From positions 1,337-41,603 of the forward strand of contig WQTX01000011.1 of NCBI GenBank assembly GCA_009786075.1: a DNA stretch of 40,267 nucleotides, in the 5' to 3' direction. The stretch's first letter is position 1, and each line of letters begins with the position of its first letter. This DNA is from Bacteroidota bacterium (GTDB lineage Bacteria; Bacteroidota; Bacteroidia; Bacteroidales; UBA1715). The position numbers were made by a program, and so were the translations under genes. Below the pieces are notes generated by a model. It did no database searches. It saw nothing but the letters and a program-made list of their open reading frames with translations, and was not told the origin of the DNA. This document shows, in pieces, positions 18,701-24,929 of this stretch.

Positions 18701-21217
18701 ACTGCCGATAAATCAATTACGTGGTCGATAGACAAACCGGCTGTAGCATCAATCGACCAAAATGGTTTGGTTACGGCAAAAACCGAGGGTAAAGCAACAG
18801 TAACTGTAACCACTGCCAACGGCAAAACCGCAACCTGTGTGGTGGAAGTTATTACCGTTATAGTTTCTGTAGAAACAGTAACTGTGCTCGACAACAGCGG
18901 AAAACCAATAACTTCGTTGTCGTTGTACGTCGATAACGAATATCAGTTTACGGCACAGGTAACGCCTGCCAATGCAACCGACAAAACTATTACCTGGACT
19001 TCGAGCAACGAAGCGATAGCAACCGTGGTTAACGGAAAAATTACCGCTTTGGTTGACGGACAAACGCGAATAACGGCACGCAGCAACAATGGTATAACAT
19101 ATCGTGTCGATATTACCGTGCTGCCGCTCGATGTAGAAGAAATTATCCTGAAACCACAATTTGCCGAAGTGTTTATAGGCGAAAAAGTGAATATTGAAAG
19201 TACAGTATTGCCCGCAAAAGCAAAAGATAAATCGTTGACATGGACATCGTCGAACCCTGCTGTGGCAACGGTAAGCAGTAGCGGTGTGGTAACTACTTTG
19301 AGCGCAGGCGATGTAATTATTACCGCCCGTAGTGTAAATGGCATTACAGGAACCACAAACATACGGGTAAATCCATTGGTTCCTACCTCGGTTAACTTTA
19401 CCGTATCGAATTTGTCGGTATTGGTGGGAGGAACATTGGACCTTGCAAATAGCTATAGCATATTCCCTGAAAATGCTAATGATAAAAAAGTAACATGGGA
19501 ATCAGAAGATGAGAGTGTTTTTACAGTTGATAAAAACGGACTGGTAACCGGAGTAGGAGTGGGGAGAGCAAAAGTTACGGTTCGCACGGTAAACGGAAAA
19601 ACCGACGAAAGAACTATTACCGTAAAACCAATTTTACCAACCGGCTTAACGTTTCCTGTAACTGCAAAGTCCTTGATAGTGGGGCAAACTGCATTGATTC
19701 CGGCAACAGTACAGCCTGAAAATGCTACCGATAAATCGCTTACGTGGACAATCGACAACGAAGCAGTTGCAACTGTCGACAACCAAGGAGTTGTTACGGC
19801 TCTTGCCGTAGGAAAAGCGGAATTGCGTGTGATTACCAATAGCGGCAGTGGAGCAGGTATTTGTTATATTACCGTTGTGTCGGGTGATATTGAAGTGCAA
19901 GAGGTTTATATTCTTGGCAGTCCCATCATACAGCTTACTGATGGTACAAAACAATCAGTGCCAATACAAATCATTCCCGAAGATGCCACTAATGTAACTA
20001 AAACATGGTCGGTTGGCGACCCAACAATTGTCTCCGTTTCTTCAACAGGCGAAATCACAGCTCTTAAACCAGGTGAAACTACTATTACCGTTACCGTAAA
20101 CGGAATATCGGCTACAAAAAGCGTTGTGGTAGTGAAGCAAGAGGCAGTGAAAGTTTTCATTGAAGGTGGAAAATCGGAAATGATGGTTGGCGAAACTATG
20201 CGGCTCACTGCACGCATAGAGCCTGAAAATACCACCGACAAATCGGTAACATGGAGTTTAATGTATAATAGCGGAGCGCTTTCGATTGACGAAACCGGAC
20301 TGGTTACAGCTCGTGCCGAAGGCGCGGAAATGATACGAGTAACTACTACCAATAGTTTAGTATATGCGCCACTCTATGTTACGGTTTCCACTGTGGTAGT
20401 TACCGATATTAAGTTTGTTCGCGAAAATGAAACTGCATGGTTCAATGAATCGAAACAAATACAGTTTGTAACCACACCGCTCAATGCCGATAAAAACACC
20501 ATAAAAGAATGGAAATCGTCAGATGAAACTATTGCTATGGTTGATGAACAGGGAGTAATTCATACTTTTGGAAAAGAAGGTAAGGTTACAATTACGGTAA
20601 TTCTTCGAGATGGTACTGAAAAGGAATTTACGCTTACGGTTAGCGAATATATTGGAGCGCCAACGGCAAAACAAGATACGCTCAAACTGGAAATAAAACA
20701 CGGTGGTGCGTTTGGCAAAATAAAGTTGCAAGATTATTTCACACCGTACAAAGGCGAAACGTTAATTTACGGTATGACTCCTCCGGCTAATAATAAAATT
20801 CGCGTAAACGTTGCCTCCGACGGAACTTCCTCTATAGTAGTAGTAGACCCTGCATGGCATGGCAGCGAAACGCATACCGCAACGGCTCGCAACGCTGTAG
20901 GTACGGCAATAATTGATGTGAAGTTCACTGTTGAACCGGTGGTAGGAATTACTCCTGTGTCTACTGCCATAAGCACAATCAATGCCTACCCTACGGTAAC
21001 TTCTACCTACACCACGCTTGTAATTTCGTCGGCAGAGCCTGCGGATTACACACTTTCGGTGTACGATATTGAAGGAAAATTGATAGAAAACCATCGCTTA
21101 TCGGTAAGCGAAACAGTGCAAAAAATTATTGATTTCACAAATCTGCCTCGTGGTGTATACACTTGCGTAGTAGCCAACGAAAACGAAAAACAAAGTGTGA
21201 AAATCGTTGTAGAGTAG
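9725..21217 (+). CDS. giant secreted CotH/lamin-tail/Ig-repeat protein with T9SS sorting domain, 3830 aa
   Basis: Start ATG 9725 is chosen because it opens a signal peptide ('MIKKVLLVVALLGGMTAAHA'); the frame also reaches a TTG at 9677, which would bury it. Order: lamin-tail domain (about 20-155); chitobiase-C-like segment (178-230); CotH kinase-like domain (about 300-720, with 'NNARMW' and 'YDTDFGYG'); an InlB-type repeat; three more lamin-tail domains (about 800-1270); cadherin-like sandwich segments and two possible carbohydrate-binding regions (to about 1955); twenty Big_2 Ig-like domains of about 84 residues (1959-3642); a spacer; and a type A T9SS C-terminal domain (last about 75 residues, ending 'GVYTCVVANENEKQSVKIVVE'). 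It is predicted to be exported by Sec, moved over the outer membrane by T9SS and displayed on the surface as a long stalk. Whether the CotH part phosphorylates proteins here is unknown. The stop codon lies in a palindromic repeat. Confidence 0.93.
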   Translation: MIKKVLLVVALLGGMTAAHAQIKFNEVQSSNGNPLLKDQDFNSSSDWIELYNAGTSEVNLKGYFITDNKDKPRKWEFVKDFKIPAKGFAIVWCDGRDFPNKATDNNKEFHTNFKISAGGEAIRLYSNTMLLVDSVKVPLVERNYTYGRTVDGAGEWQLLKKTTFKASNNGVGYFKGMAPQPKISLKGGWYSGAQAVTISSELPGATIRYTTNGAEPTETSPIYTGGTILAEKKNALSQKAGDANYQTNKTRIQHAANWPTVFTFPSDRYNGNRDFNFVLKAKVFHPDYMTSNTSGETYFINERKPSIPVISLSIDKKYLFSADSGMYIQGTNGAIANYGGADGKYNWAHDWSHPAHIEFYAANGGAKQFANTMTIEIFGSASRSFDLKSLAVKCKNKYENAEINYPIFGSSGLKSYQSFVLRNSGNDWADGCFARDAIIQRIVRGQVDLETQEYQPVALYINGEYWSLMNMRERYAAEYFNAYHDYASDIDLLKIDNAKKSFSDVSEGDIKRYDALLAKLGPNAKNGTKTDLSTNQALYNDLITNWVDADNIINYYIAQTYCDNGDWPHNNARMWRPRVENGKFRFPLYDTDFGYGLWGGSSSATRALDAAMSDTDAEKTWSTVIFRSLLTNPDFKNEFIQRYAYMINTVYSDERMNAVADPVSNAITSERDTYTNPEWDRARWTVYGISGMKTWNSSRRGAMRNQISQHARLGNGKGYANYTVQYTSSQGKVQLCGLDVQNNYVGQQMLNVPIRMTAIPAAGYQFKQWEDAAGKVLSTAQEFSYTMTAAATVKAVFETRPSIAPSTLRINELMASNKTTYKTEFGEYTDWFEIYNTGSTAINIAGLYVSNTKTNPTLYQIPYGNAAATTVPATNATNKGFLVLWASKDTYSGITHLPFKLNKDGGVIILSQKSASGTVTIIDSLHYGAQTPDVSFGRYPDGHASNKVLFEEPTPKASNVIAPPPNVDNIYITEIGAKNRTTIKEETGTYADWFELYNNNNFDVDLGGLYVTRDFSDLTMYQIPRGQPDKTTIKKNSYMIFWADKQTAINPNHVDFKLNAEACELALVQVRGSENYIIDKVSFTNQGEDVSYGRFPNINSPFRYLAVPTPGAANKNTDATVKAKVTGITINEILAENTAILPEGGKYYDYIEFYNAGTTAVDLGGLFVSDSATYTLKYRIPRDKPAETTIQPGKWLTFYASSNASLGTRHFNFALDKAGEAVILSQVTANGLEQLDAIQFGAQTVNVSYGRYPETASKWEFMEPTPNAKNISAESSANLKTLSSSAGKISPTVSKDVFEYVCLLPSNITTVPVISATAINDKATVQITQATSINGKATVIITSANGEGKATYTVTFANDPSGDASLKSLTANTGALEPAFSSTVYNYTLTFTSSVKPKFTAIANSPNAKVEILYGAKYSDPTIIRVTSENNTVQNYTITYKANPLELTQWVDDFSGGIDRVKQVSTHYTLKAKDGNLQVHFVRGANDVDGYFEYTLPENTVVNAADPKDLFVTVTARAGDGKDEGVTVSGTSVALKCRVVDMWGYEATNRPYTAHTVGLTKGNYEADFGTTLTVDKSKVAAVRFVLDPENNTSAKNKFFIIEQIVIGPKLANLVILSKNANLATLTTSAGALSPAFNANTLEYIVTLPAGTTAIPTISATKADAKATLQISQASSLSSEATITVISEDLLTVKNYTVRFTVMPSVVDGYTDNILQPALLAWSKDNAAYDLSYSPGVLNVAYNRTTSTGSPFIQYNTLTGENTILNLTSFPYFSVKLKSTVDFTLRADLYDADGKTATVVAQTVTKSTDYKVYTFDFKGLMTSLTTNKIYGVRLYFDAGTTAAKSGTIVIDDMRFGRDVEIRVNTPPVITAIPAQTREQTKPFDPINLNSYVSDDHTPVEKLVWTASAVNFNVGIVNNVATVTPKNPAWIGDEQISFTVTDEDGAQANRSVRFTVIELVIPVASLSFTNTTLTMLLGEKRSIAPEVTINPSDATDKTLKYTSSNPLVLSVDETTGMMTALKEGTVRITVTSANSKTAQCEVEVKPILAETIIAIPASMTLIEGETANLAVEILPENTTDKTVTWISKNTAVATILSGNRVRALAEGTATLVATTVNGIEAECKVTVNPLVILVESISLPATMNLEVEETAQLTVQFTPANATNKTLTWSSSAPGIVSVTPDGKITALAIGKAEITAQTINGKTATTTVTVKGIDPISVALSKTTLELLEGKTETLTATINPLNVTDATITWKSSSTSVATVAGGVVTALEEGKTTITATTWNGKVATCELTVKPVPAESVTLSNNDIKLDVGKTAQLTAVIQPANTSNKELTWKIANEAIASVDANGKITALAAGNTTLTVTTADGKTDVCTITVNPVLAQSVTLSDKDIELDVGETAQLTATILPANTTDKKLTWSIADTDKAFASVDANGKITALKEGTALLTVSTANGEKDVCNIVVKAVIIPVESIRIVEGDKTINIDETFDFTIEFTPAESSNKTIFWTSTDPTVATIAGGKVTALKAGVTQIQAVSANGKTSTVTLSVNTMPAASITLSKNALSLHEGESATISADILPAKTSDKNVIWETLSSEIATVDNGKITAHAIGKTFITATTHNGIVAKCEVTVLPIDAQSISLNTSSLSLLVGGEETLRVSFEPANTTDKNIVWTSLSNAIATVNNGIVTANSVGKTTITAAAHNGIKATCEVTVSAIVETNIILNTSLINMSVGGKETMQVTFVPANTTNKTITWKVGDNTIASVDATGTVQGLTAGTTTLTATSANGKTATCTVIVNELIIPVESISLPVAVAVDIDKTVALEVTFEPKNASDKTITWTIDDKAVASVSTAGVVTGIKAGQTKVTAISSNNKTAVVVVTVNPMPAASVTLSKTALSLVNGETATLTATILPDKTTDKTITWKSSNEAVATVDNNGKITTLAAGTATITATAVSGINVTASCALTVTPAVAQSVTLNRSELSLGIGQYFNLQATILPVNTADKSITWSIDKPAVASIDQNGLVTAKTEGKATVTVTTANGKTATCVVEVITVIVSVETVTVLDNSGKPITSLSLYVDNEYQFTAQVTPANATDKTITWTSSNEAIATVVNGKITALVDGQTRITARSNNGITYRVDITVLPLDVEEIILKPQFAEVFIGEKVNIESTVLPAKAKDKSLTWTSSNPAVATVSSSGVVTTLSAGDVIITARSVNGITGTTNIRVNPLVPTSVNFTVSNLSVLVGGTLDLANSYSIFPENANDKKVTWESEDESVFTVDKNGLVTGVGVGRAKVTVRTVNGKTDERTITVKPILPTGLTFPVTAKSLIVGQTALIPATVQPENATDKSLTWTIDNEAVATVDNQGVVTALAVGKAELRVITNSGSGAGICYITVVSGDIEVQEVYILGSPIIQLTDGTKQSVPIQIIPEDATNVTKTWSVGDPTIVSVSSTGEITALKPGETTITVTVNGISATKSVVVVKQEAVKVFIEGGKSEMMVGETMRLTARIEPENTTDKSVTWSLMYNSGALSIDETGLVTARAEGAEMIRVTTTNSLVYAPLYVTVSTVVVTDIKFVRENETAWFNESKQIQFVTTPLNADKNTIKEWKSSDETIAMVDEQGVIHTFGKEGKVTITVILRDGTEKEFTLTVSEYIGAPTAKQDTLKLEIKHGGAFGKIKLQDYFTPYKGETLIYGMTPPANNKIRVNVASDGTSSIVVVDPAWHGSETHTATARNAVGTAIIDVKFTVEPVVGITPVSTAISTINAYPTVTSTYTTLVISSAEPADYTLSVYDIEGKLIENHRLSVSETVQKIIDFTNLPRGVYTCVVANENEKQSVKIVVE
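15599..20651 (+). repeat. twenty tandem Big_2 Ig-like domain repeats within the giant gene
   Basis: Unit about 252 bases (84 aa). A typical repeat reads 'VTLS...L.VGETA.LTATI.PANTTDK.LTW.S.N..VATVD..GKITAL..GT.TITATT.NGKTATC.VTVNP'. Nucleotide identity between units is moderate. Blocks of four units recur: the 'IIPVES' unit starts near 17111 and 18104, and the 'MPAAS' unit at 17360 and 18353, both exactly 993 bases apart. A related 'ILVES' unit starts near 16112. Confidence 0.9.
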
Positions 21218-21238
21218 AGACGTGGCGCGCCGCGTCTC
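21214..21238. repeat. GTAGAGACG palindrome carrying the giant gene's stop codon
   Basis: The element runs GTAGAGACG-TGGCGCGCC-GCGTCTC; 21217-21238 is palindromic except for one pair. The stop TAG (21215-21217) lies in its first bases. The same family occurs inside polA at 22193-22220. Confidence 0.8.
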
Positions 21239-21258
21239 CGCATCTCAGAATAAAAAAT

Positions 21259-21295
21259 AAACTTAACAGGTTTTCAAAACCTGTTAAGTTTTTTT
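21259..21295 (+). terminator. rho-independent terminator after the giant gene
   Basis: A perfect stem AAACTTAACAGGTT pairs with AACCTGTTAAGTTT around TTCAA, followed by a T run. It lies 41 bases after the stop and immediately before the polA -7 box. Confidence 0.92.
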
Positions 21296-21298
21296 ACG

Positions 21299-21306
21299 TA
21301 CTTTTG
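21299..21306 (+). promoter_or_regulatory. -7 box of polA
   Basis: TACTTTTG matches TAnnTTTG, 18 bases before the TTG start at 21325. The upstream -33 position overlaps the preceding terminator stem and has no TTTG. Confidence 0.5.
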
Positions 21307-21324
21307 TAAAAAATCTATTAGACT

Positions 21325-24138
21325 TTGAAAACAAAAAAACTCTTCCTAATCGACGGGCACGCCATGCTGTACCGCTCGTACTACGCATTTATAAAAAATC
21401 CCCGTATCAATTCCAAAGGTATGAACACGTCGGGAATTTTTGGGTTTACCAATGCTATAAACGAAGTTATACGAAATCAAAAACCATCGCATATTGGCGT
21501 GGTTTTCGACCCCAAAGGCACAACGTTCCGGCACGAAATGTTTGAGCAATATAAGGCGCATCGCCAAGAAACTCCCGAAGATTTGCGTGCATCAATTCCT
21601 CACGTGATGGAAATTTTGCAAGGAATGAATATTCCCGTAATTCAAATAGAAGGCTACGAAGCCGATGATGTAATAGGAACGTTGGCAAAACAAGCGGCAA
21701 AGCAAGATTTTGAGGTGTTTATGGTTACGCCCGACAAAGATTATTGTCAATTGGTAGAAGAACATATTCACGTATATCGTCCGAAAAGTTTTGGCAATGG
21801 CATTGAAATTCTGGGCATTCCCGAAGTGAATGAAAAATTCAGTGTAAATAATCCTCTGCAAGTAATTGATATTCTCGGTCTATGGGGCGATAGTGTTGAT
21901 AACATTCCCGGCGCACCCGGCATAGGCGAAAAAACCGCTAAAGCGTTGATTGCCGATTATGGTAGCATTGAGGGAATTTACGAGCATATTGATGAACTGA
22001 AAGGTAAGCAAAAGGAAAATCTTATAACGTTCAAAGAGCAAGTATTATTGAGTAAATTTTTGGCAACAATTAAAGTTGATGTTCCTGTTGATTTTAATTC
22101 GTATAATTTTGAAAAACAAGAGCCTAACACACATTCACTTCAAGTAAAATTTACGGAATTGGAATTTCGCAATATGCTTGAAAATATTGCAAGTAGAGAC
22201 GTAACGCGTTACGTCTCTACACCGCCAAAACCAAAACCGCAACCAACCGGAGCCGTACAATTCAGCTTGTTCGACACCCCCGAAGAAATACAAGAACAAA
22301 CATCTGAAACACACTACGTTTCCTCATTCAACACAATAGAAACTACAACTCACTGCTATTTTTTAACTGACAATCAATCGCATATACAAAAACTTATCAA
22401 CGATTTATTGGTGCAACCGGCTTTTTGTTTCGATGCCGAAACCACATCGCTCAACGTGTTGCAGGCGGAACTGTGCGGTATTTCGTTTTCGTGGGAAAAA
22501 GGAAAAGCGTTTTATGTTCCTTTCCCCGAAAATCAAGACGAAGCTCGTGCGCTTGCCCGGCAATTTGCACCGGTATTTTCGTCGCCGGCAACAAAAATTG
22601 CGCATAATGCAAAATACGATTGCGGCATTCTCAAAAATTACGATATAGAGGTTGCCGCTCCACTATTCGACACTATGTTAGCGCATTATGTGTTGCAACC
22701 CGAAGGACGGCACAAACTCGAATCGCTTGCCGAATCGCAATTGAATTACGAAATGGTGCCGCTTGAAAAATTAATTGGCAAAAAAGGCGCACAACAACGC
22801 TCGTTTCGTAGCGTTCCGCTCAGCGATGCCAAAGAATATTCGGGCGAAGATGCCGATATTACCTATCAACTCTACACGGTTTTGAAACAGGAATTGATAG
22901 AAAAAAATCAATTGCGATTGCTCGAAACCATAGAAATGCCACTTGTAGAAGTACTTGAAACTATGGAGCGCAACGGCGTGAAAATAAACACACAAGCTCT
23001 TGAAGAATCTTCACAACAATTAAAAGCGCAAGTTGCCGGAATTGAACAGAAAATATACGAACTTGCCGGACAAACATTCAATATAGCATCGCCAAAACAA
23101 TTGGGCGAAATTTTGTTCGACAAACTGCAATTAGTTGATAAAGCCAAAAAAACTAAAAACAAACAATATGCTACCGGTGAAGAGGTGCTCGCAAAATTAA
23201 AGAAAGAACACCCGATTGTTGCCGCAATTTTGGAATTTCGAGAATTGAAAAAACTGCTTTCGACCTACGTTGATGCCCTACCATTATTGATAGACAAAAA
23301 AACCGGAAGAATTCACGCTTCGTTCAATCAAGCTGTTGTGGCTACCGGACGATTGAGTTCCACCAATCCGAATTTGCAAAATATTCCGGTGCGCACCGCA
23401 AATGGGCGGGAAATTCGCAAAGCCTTTATTCCTTTCGACGACAATTCGGTGTTCATGTCAGCCGACTATTCGCAAATAGAATTACGGGTAATTGCCGCTA
23501 TGAGTGGCGACGAACAGTTTATTGCCGCCTTTGCCAACGGCGAAGATATACACGCTGCCACTGCTGCAAAAATATTTTCGTGCGACATCGCAGCTGTTAC
23601 TGCCGAACAACGCCGACAAGCAAAAACGGCAAATTTTGCCATTAGCTACGGGTCGAGTGCATTTGGCTTGGCGCAAGGTTTGGAAATTTCACGTAAAGAA
23701 GCGCAGTTTTTAATTGACGGTTATTTTGCATCATACCCGAAAATCAAGGAATTTATGAACGCACAAATTGAAAAAGCCCGTGCGCACGGTTATGTAGAAA
23801 CGCTCTTTGGCAGGCGGCGCTATCTGCCCGATATTTATTCGCAAAATGCCATTGTACGTGGCGTTGCCGAACGAAATGCCATCAATGCGCCCATTCAAGG
23901 CACCGCTGCTGATATTATGAAATTGGCAATGATTCGCATTCATGCAGCTATGAAAAAACACAAAGCACAATCACAGTTAATTATGCAAGTGCACGATGAG
24001 TTAAACTTTACCGTTCCGAAAAACGAAATTGAATTAATGAGAAAAATCATAACCGAAGGAATGGAACAGGCTGTTCAACTTTCGGTTCCGTTGGTGGCAG
24101 ATATTGGAGTGGGAATGAATTGGTTAGAGGCGCATTAA
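21325..24138 (+). CDS. polA: DNA polymerase I
   Basis: Repair and Okazaki-fragment polymerase, 937 residues. N-terminal 5' nuclease domain (about 1-290: 'LFLIDGHAMLYRSYYAF', 'YEADDVIGTLAK', 'VTPDKDYCQLV', 'WGDSVDNIPGAPGIGEKTA'). 3'-5' exonuclease domain (about 330-530) with intact D370 and E372 in 'FDAETTSL', so proofreading is likely retained. Polymerase domain (about 560-937) with 'TGRLSSTNPNLQNIPVR', motif A D714 ('ADYSQIELRV'), 'RRQAKTANFAISYG', and motif C D891/E892 ('QVHDE'). The start is TTG at 21325; the family N-terminus fits and no ATG exists nearby upstream in frame. Residues 290-299, in the linker between nuclease and exonuclease, are encoded by a 28-bp perfect palindrome. It converges on the methyltransferase across paired inverted repeats. 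Confidence 0.97.
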   Translation: MKTKKLFLIDGHAMLYRSYYAFIKNPRINSKGMNTSGIFGFTNAINEVIRNQKPSHIGVVFDPKGTTFRHEMFEQYKAHRQETPEDLRASIPHVMEILQGMNIPVIQIEGYEADDVIGTLAKQAAKQDFEVFMVTPDKDYCQLVEEHIHVYRPKSFGNGIEILGIPEVNEKFSVNNPLQVIDILGLWGDSVDNIPGAPGIGEKTAKALIADYGSIEGIYEHIDELKGKQKENLITFKEQVLLSKFLATIKVDVPVDFNSYNFEKQEPNTHSLQVKFTELEFRNMLENIASRDVTRYVSTPPKPKPQPTGAVQFSLFDTPEEIQEQTSETHYVSSFNTIETTTHCYFLTDNQSHIQKLINDLLVQPAFCFDAETTSLNVLQAELCGISFSWEKGKAFYVPFPENQDEARALARQFAPVFSSPATKIAHNAKYDCGILKNYDIEVAAPLFDTMLAHYVLQPEGRHKLESLAESQLNYEMVPLEKLIGKKGAQQRSFRSVPLSDAKEYSGEDADITYQLYTVLKQELIEKNQLRLLETIEMPLVEVLETMERNGVKINTQALEESSQQLKAQVAGIEQKIYELAGQTFNIASPKQLGEILFDKLQLVDKAKKTKNKQYATGEEVLAKLKKEHPIVAAILEFRELKKLLSTYVDALPLLIDKKTGRIHASFNQAVVATGRLSSTNPNLQNIPVRTANGREIRKAFIPFDDNSVFMSADYSQIELRVIAAMSGDEQFIAAFANGEDIHAATAAKIFSCDIAAVTAEQRRQAKTANFAISYGSSAFGLAQGLEISRKEAQFLIDGYFASYPKIKEFMNAQIEKARAHGYVETLFGRRRYLPDIYSQNAIVRGVAERNAINAPIQGTAADIMKLAMIRIHAAMKKHKAQSQLIMQVHDELNFTVPKNEIELMRKIITEGMEQAVQLSVPLVADIGVGMNWLEAH
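22193..22220. repeat. 28-bp perfect palindrome inserted in frame within polA
   Basis: Half-site GTAGAGACGTAACG is followed directly by its exact reverse complement. It encodes residues 290-299 (about 'SRDVTRYVST') in the interdomain linker. It is a family member of the element at 21214-21238. Confidence 0.92.
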
Positions 24139-24140
24139 GA

Positions 24141-24282
24141 AGCCCCCTAAATCCCCCTCAGGGGGGACTTGGAGCAGTGCAAAATATGTAAAATTTTGCA
24201 AAAGTGGCAGAACGAATAAGAATATTGAAAAACAACGGAAAAGTGGGGCTTTAAGTCCCCCTTGAGGGGGATTTAGGGGGCT
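24141..24282. repeat. inverted pair of CCCCCTAAATCCCCC repeats between polA and methyltransferase
   Basis: The left copy 24141-24170 (AGCCCCCTAAATCCCCCT, then CAGGGGGGACTT) and the right copy 24253-24282 (inverse) are near-complementary over 30 bases, separated by 82 bases with no gene. Each copy can also form its own CCCCC/GGGGG hairpin. The left copy starts two bases after the polA stop. The right copy supplies the last three codons and the stop of the methyltransferase. Likely a bidirectional terminator. Confidence 0.85.
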
Positions 24283-24926
24283 GTTTTCCTCAGTATCGTA
24301 ATCCCATCACGAACAGGCAAAATAACCGTTTCCACCCGAGCATCGTTTTTTACATGGTCGTTGAATGCTAAAATTCCCTGTGTTTGGTAATCGTTGGCGG
24401 CAATTTCGTGGTCTATTACATGACCGTCCCACAGTGTGTTATCGGCAAAAATATAACCGCCTGCATTGAGTTTTTGCATACACAATTCGTAATACTCTAT
24501 ATAATGCCGTTTGTTGCCGTCAATAAAAACCACATCGAAATTGTAGGAAAATTGCGGAATAATTGTTTCGGCATCGCCTATATGAAGTTGAATTTTGTGC
24601 CTGTGTTCCGATTTATCAAAAAACGATTGAATTTTTGTTTGCAATTCATCGTTGATTTCAATAGTATCAAGCTGTGCATTTTCGCCAAGTCCTTCGGCAA
24701 TGCACAGAGCGGAATAACCGGTATAAGTGCCGATTTCCAACACTCGCTGCGGCTGTATCATTTGCATAAACATTTTTAAAATCCGTCCCTGAATATGCCC
24801 CGAAAGCATACGAGGATTGAGCAAGGTTAAATGTGCTTGGCGTTGCAATTCTTGCAAAAGCGCAGGTTCGGCGTCTATGTGATTTTCAATGTAGTGCTGT
24901 AATGCTATTTCGTCTTTTGTTTTCAT
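24273..24926 (-). CDS. SAM-dependent O-methyltransferase (family 3, catechol/caffeoyl-CoA OMT-like)
   Basis: A 217-residue class I methyltransferase. The SAM-binding motif I is 'VLEIGTYTGYSALCIAEGL' (about 62-80). 'LDTIEINDELQ' holds the acidic ribose-binding position, and 'FDVVFIDGNKRHYIEYYE' (about 129-146) with 'IFADNTLWDGHV' (about 159-170) carries the metal-binding D and DN residues of this family. Substrate unknown; many bacterial members methylate catechol-like or hydroxylated small molecules. It starts three bases after the membrane-protein gene, so it is the last gene of that minus-strand operon. Its final codons (T215-A216-P217-stop) come from a dispersed CCCCCTAAATCCCCC repeat, so the natural C-terminus may have been altered slightly. 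Confidence 0.88.
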   Translation of the reverse strand: MKTKDEIALQHYIENHIDAEPALLQELQRQAHLTLLNPRMLSGHIQGRILKMFMQMIQPQRVLEIGTYTGYSALCIAEGLGENAQLDTIEINDELQTKIQSFFDKSEHRHKIQLHIGDAETIIPQFSYNFDVVFIDGNKRHYIEYYELCMQKLNAGGYIFADNTLWDGHVIDHEIAANDYQTQGILAFNDHVKNDARVETVILPVRDGITILRKTAP

Positions 24927-24929
24927 ATT

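Noticed and set aside
9812-21094. Long minus-strand open frames within the giant gene, up to 521 residues
   Set aside because: They arise from the codon bias and repetition of the Ig array. Their products are repeat-derived low-complexity sequence without domains or start signals.
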